DNA of 64,000 nt, taken from the NCBI RefSeq assembly GCF_000317615.1, contig NC_019780.1, forward strand, positions 2,067,840-2,131,839, in the 5' to 3' direction. Both the position numbers and the translations under genes were made by a program. The DNA comes from Dactylococcopsis salina PCC 8305 (lineage in GTDB: Bacteria; Cyanobacteriota; Cyanobacteriia; Cyanobacteriales; Rubidibacteraceae). Of this stretch, positions 61,940-64,000 are shown in pieces (within the stretch, counting starts at the first letter, position 1; every line of letters starts with the position of its first letter). The notes under the pieces were generated by a model. It searched no databases. It had not been told where the DNA came from and saw nothing but the letters and a program-made list of their open reading frames with translations.

Positions 61940-63262
61940 AGCGAGAAGTCCCCAATTGAGCGCGAAGCGAATTGGGGTGAAGCGCGAACTTAGAACATAG
62001 ACCAACAAGTTTGTGCTACAATGATTTTATCACTAAAAGTTTTGTTGAATCATGTTGAGAGCAACTAAGGTTAGAATCTATCCGACAAAAGAGCAAGAAC
62101 AGCACTTAGCTAAGAGCTTTGGGTGTTATCGCTTTTTGTGGAATTACTCGCTCAACTTGACTAATGAAACTTATAAAGCAACGGGAAAAGGTCTAAACCG
62201 ATTCGCTATTCAGAAAGAAATAAAAAAACTAAAACAAGAATACGAATGGCTTAAAGAACCTTATTCTCAATGCTTACAATTAGTGGCTCTCAACTTATCT
62301 CGTGCTTTCATCAATTTCTTTGAAGGTCGTGCTTCTTTCCCTAACTTCAAGGCTAAACATCGTAAACAATCAATTACTTATCCTCAAAATGTTTCTTTAG
62401 TTGATAATGGCTTAAAGTTCCCAAAAATGGGAGTTGTTTATGCCAAAATCCACAAAGAAATTGAGGGGACAATTAAAAGTGTTACGGTGTCTCTAAATTG
62501 TCAGGGTCATTATTATGCTTCAATTTTGACAGAAGATGGGAAAGAGATTCCTGAACAATCCAGTGAAGGAAAAGCTATTGGGATTGATTTAGGAATCAAT
62601 CATTTCGCGATTACCAGCGATGGGTCTAAATTCGAGAATCCCAAATGGTTAGAGAAACACGAGAAAAACCTAAAAGCAAAACAAAAACGTTTATCTAGGA
62701 GACAGAAAGGTTCTAACAATCGAAATAAAACTAGAAAGCAGGTTGCCAGAGTTCATAAAAAGATTGCTGATTGTCGGTTAGATTTTCATCACAAGCTATC
62801 ACGCAGGATAGTTGACGAAAACCAAGTTATTTGCGTTGAAAATTTAGCTGTCAAAAATATGGTTAAAAACCACAACCTAGCTAAAGCGATTAGTCAAGTA
62901 GGTTGGGGTCAATTTTGTACCATGTTGAAATATAAAGCAGAATGGGAAGGGAAAGTGTATCAAGAAATTGATCGTTTCTTCCCTAGCTCTAAGACTTGTC
63001 ATGTATGTCTAAATCAAGTAAGAAGCCTGACCCTTGATGTTAGAAATTGGCAGTGTGAAAAGTGTAGAACTAATCACGACAGAGACATAAATGCTGCCAT
63101 CAATATAAAAGAAGAAGGACTGCGTATTTTGACCTCTGGAACGGGGGTGACCGCCTATCGCCCAGATGTAAGTCGAGATAGTAGGGGTCGTAAGACTTCT
63201 ACTGTGTCGCAGTCTGTTGGGTAGGAAGCGCAAAGCTCAACGAAGTGGCTTTGCGTAGTTCA
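61940..63262 (+). mobile_element. IS200/IS605-type element with tnpB only
   Basis: The candidate left end holds the hairpin CCCCAATT...AATTGGGG (61950-61977). The right end holds CGCAAAGC-TCAACGAAGTG-GCTTTGCG (63229-63255) followed by TAGTTCAC. There is no tnpA. The right-end segment, overlapping the 3' end of tnpB, is where the guide (omega) RNA of TnpB elements is made. The right end touches the stop codon of the convergent FAD oxidoreductase. Exact boundaries are uncertain. Confidence 0.65.
62052..63224 (+). CDS. tnpB: TnpB RNA-guided endonuclease (IS605 OrfB)
   Basis: The 390-residue protein is intact. It starts MLRATKVRIYPTKEQEQHLA (HTH/OrfB N-domain). The RuvC triad is visible: D179 in AIGIDLGINHFAIT, E263 in ICVENLAVKNM and D345 in NHDRDINAAINI. 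The zinc ribbon has C316/C319 and C335/C338 (CHVC, CEKC). TnpB cuts DNA guided by an RNA from the element right end and helps to keep the element after excision. As no tnpA is present, mobility would depend on another copy. Confidence 0.93.
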   Translation: MLRATKVRIYPTKEQEQHLAKSFGCYRFLWNYSLNLTNETYKATGKGLNRFAIQKEIKKLKQEYEWLKEPYSQCLQLVALNLSRAFINFFEGRASFPNFKAKHRKQSITYPQNVSLVDNGLKFPKMGVVYAKIHKEIEGTIKSVTVSLNCQGHYYASILTEDGKEIPEQSSEGKAIGIDLGINHFAITSDGSKFENPKWLEKHEKNLKAKQKRLSRRQKGSNNRNKTRKQVARVHKKIADCRLDFHHKLSRRIVDENQVICVENLAVKNMVKNHNLAKAISQVGWGQFCTMLKYKAEWEGKVYQEIDRFFPSSKTCHVCLNQVRSLTLDVRNWQCEKCRTNHDRDINAAINIKEEGLRILTSGTGVTAYRPDVSRDSRGRKTSTVSQSVG

Positions 63263-64000
63263 CCGCCAGTCTTGCCAATCGTTATTAAAAATGGAAGTGT
63301 TGGGAAAAGTGGTGGGATTACCATTGGCTTCTAAAAGCTGACGTAATTCTTGTAATTGCTTTTCTTTGATCAATTGTTCATCGACTAACTGGTAGGGAAA
63401 CAGATCATTATCTAAAGCAAAAACCGCAGTGGTCCCGGCGGCGACTCCTGATGACCATTCAAAGGAATGGACGCGATAGGCGGCGGCTGCGATGTGGCTG
63501 GTGGCGATACTTTTACCAGCGATGAGAAAATTATCAATTTCTTGGGGAATTAAGGCTCTTAAAGGAATTTGAAAGGGATAGGGGAGTCCAGCGCCGCGTC
63601 TTTCTCCTTCTTTTTCTGTATTCCCTGGTTTTTCTGGTGGATGCTCTGTCATACAGGGATGGAAGTCGATCGCGTAATGAGCAATCCCCACAGAATCGGG
63701 ATAAATGCGCGATCGGGTTCGATTTTTCCCTGTTTCTCCCATGATGACATCAAAGGTATCTCGTCCCGCTACTTCCTGTTGTAAGTTTTGATACGCTTCC
63801 TCGGAAAGAACTTCTTGATAATAGGGATCAGTGTAATCCTTGCGAGAAATATCCACCTCCGAGACGGTAAACCCATCAGGGTAGCCATAACCCGATCGAC
63901 CGATAATGCGCCGTCCTTCCCGCATATAAGGGTATTTAGACAATCCATGTTCCGTTCCCATAGGCGAGTCTAAACCGCTTAAAAATTTGTAATTCGGATG
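63260..64000 (-). CDS. FAD-dependent oxidoreductase, C-terminal part (runs off the window edge)
   Basis: The frame is open to base 64000, giving 246 residues of the C-terminus. GRRIIGRSGYGYPDGFTVSE, YPDSVGIAHYAIDFHPCMTE, FQIPLRALIPQEIDNFLIAG and KSIATSHIAAAAYRVHSFEW match FAD-dependent oxidoreductases of the FAD_oxidored/PF12831 class. The FAD-binding N-terminus is outside the window. The internal ATG at 63961 is not the start. The stop codon is immediately at the right end of the TnpB element. Confidence 0.8.
   Translation of the reverse strand, partial: HPNYKFLSGLDSPMGTEHGLSKYPYMREGRRIIGRSGYGYPDGFTVSEVDISRKDYTDPYYQEVLSEEAYQNLQQEVAGRDTFDVIMGETGKNRTRSRIYPDSVGIAHYAIDFHPCMTEHPPEKPGNTEKEGERRGAGLPYPFQIPLRALIPQEIDNFLIAGKSIATSHIAAAAYRVHSFEWSSGVAAGTTAVFALDNDLFPYQLVDEQLIKEKQLQELRQLLEANGNPTTFPNTSIFNNDWQDWR

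Overview
The window is chromosomal DNA of a cyanobacterium. The evidence is psbB (CP47) and psbT of photosystem II, a cyanobacterial S1 ribosomal protein, an Rre1/Ycf29-type response regulator, a CCB-type cytochrome b6f assembly factor, the small RNA Yfr1 next to trxA, and the very frequent HIP1 octamer GCGATCGC. Gene order is loose and single genes alternate strand, as is usual for unicellular cyanobacteria. A unicellular, possibly halophilic genus is my guess only; I cannot name a species.

Layout. 1-6.3 kb: 5' part of hflX, a block of ~91-bp tandem repeats, a BtuF-like cobalamin-binding protein, a DUF4258/DUF2283 pair, small conserved proteins, a Uma2 nuclease and a FAD oxidoreductase. 6.3-8.9 kb: a cNMP-binding / degenerate sigma54-type AAA+ / membrane polyferredoxin fusion. 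9.4-15.3 kb: housekeeping block psbB, psbT, rps1, a HAD hydrolase and metK. 15.5-17.5 kb: a Co/Ni uptake cluster (lipoprotein, CbiL-like protein, CbiM) behind a G-tract palindrome. 17.7-36.4 kb: mostly core genes (GHL10 hydrolase, lnt, leuA, a mechanosensitive channel, recR, pgi, trxA, a LOG protein, tRNA-Gly), with one ADP-ribosylglycohydrolase gene cut by an IS630 element. 36.6-54 kb: an accessory island with antitoxins and a broken toxin, a decayed DEAD-type helicase carrying an antisense group II intron, a decayed type I restriction-modification locus (hsdM and hsdR broken, hsdS intact) with PIN and YgjP-like genes, a ParB-like module, and a chimeric dockerin protein. 54-64 kb: core genes again (glk, phosphatase, bioF, CCB factor, PadR regulator, DUF3611, serS, rre1), a lone TnpB element and the 3' part of a FAD oxidoreductase.

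The gaps are full of short palindromic or tandem repeats. Recurring families are TAGGTTGGGTG...CGAAACCCAACA, GTAGGGTGGGCAAGGCAAACCCTAC and CCCCCTAACCCCC/GGGGGATTTAGGGGG. Several are bounded by terminal inverted repeats and target duplications, so they behave as non-autonomous mobile elements; some interrupt or truncate genes. The strongest leads are the redox/AAA+ fusion, the nested MITE with TTA target duplication, the minisatellite-bearing element that splits a duplicated ParB domain, the precisely reversible IS630 insertion, the antisense group II intron whose removal restores helicase motif V, and the propeller-dockerin chimera.
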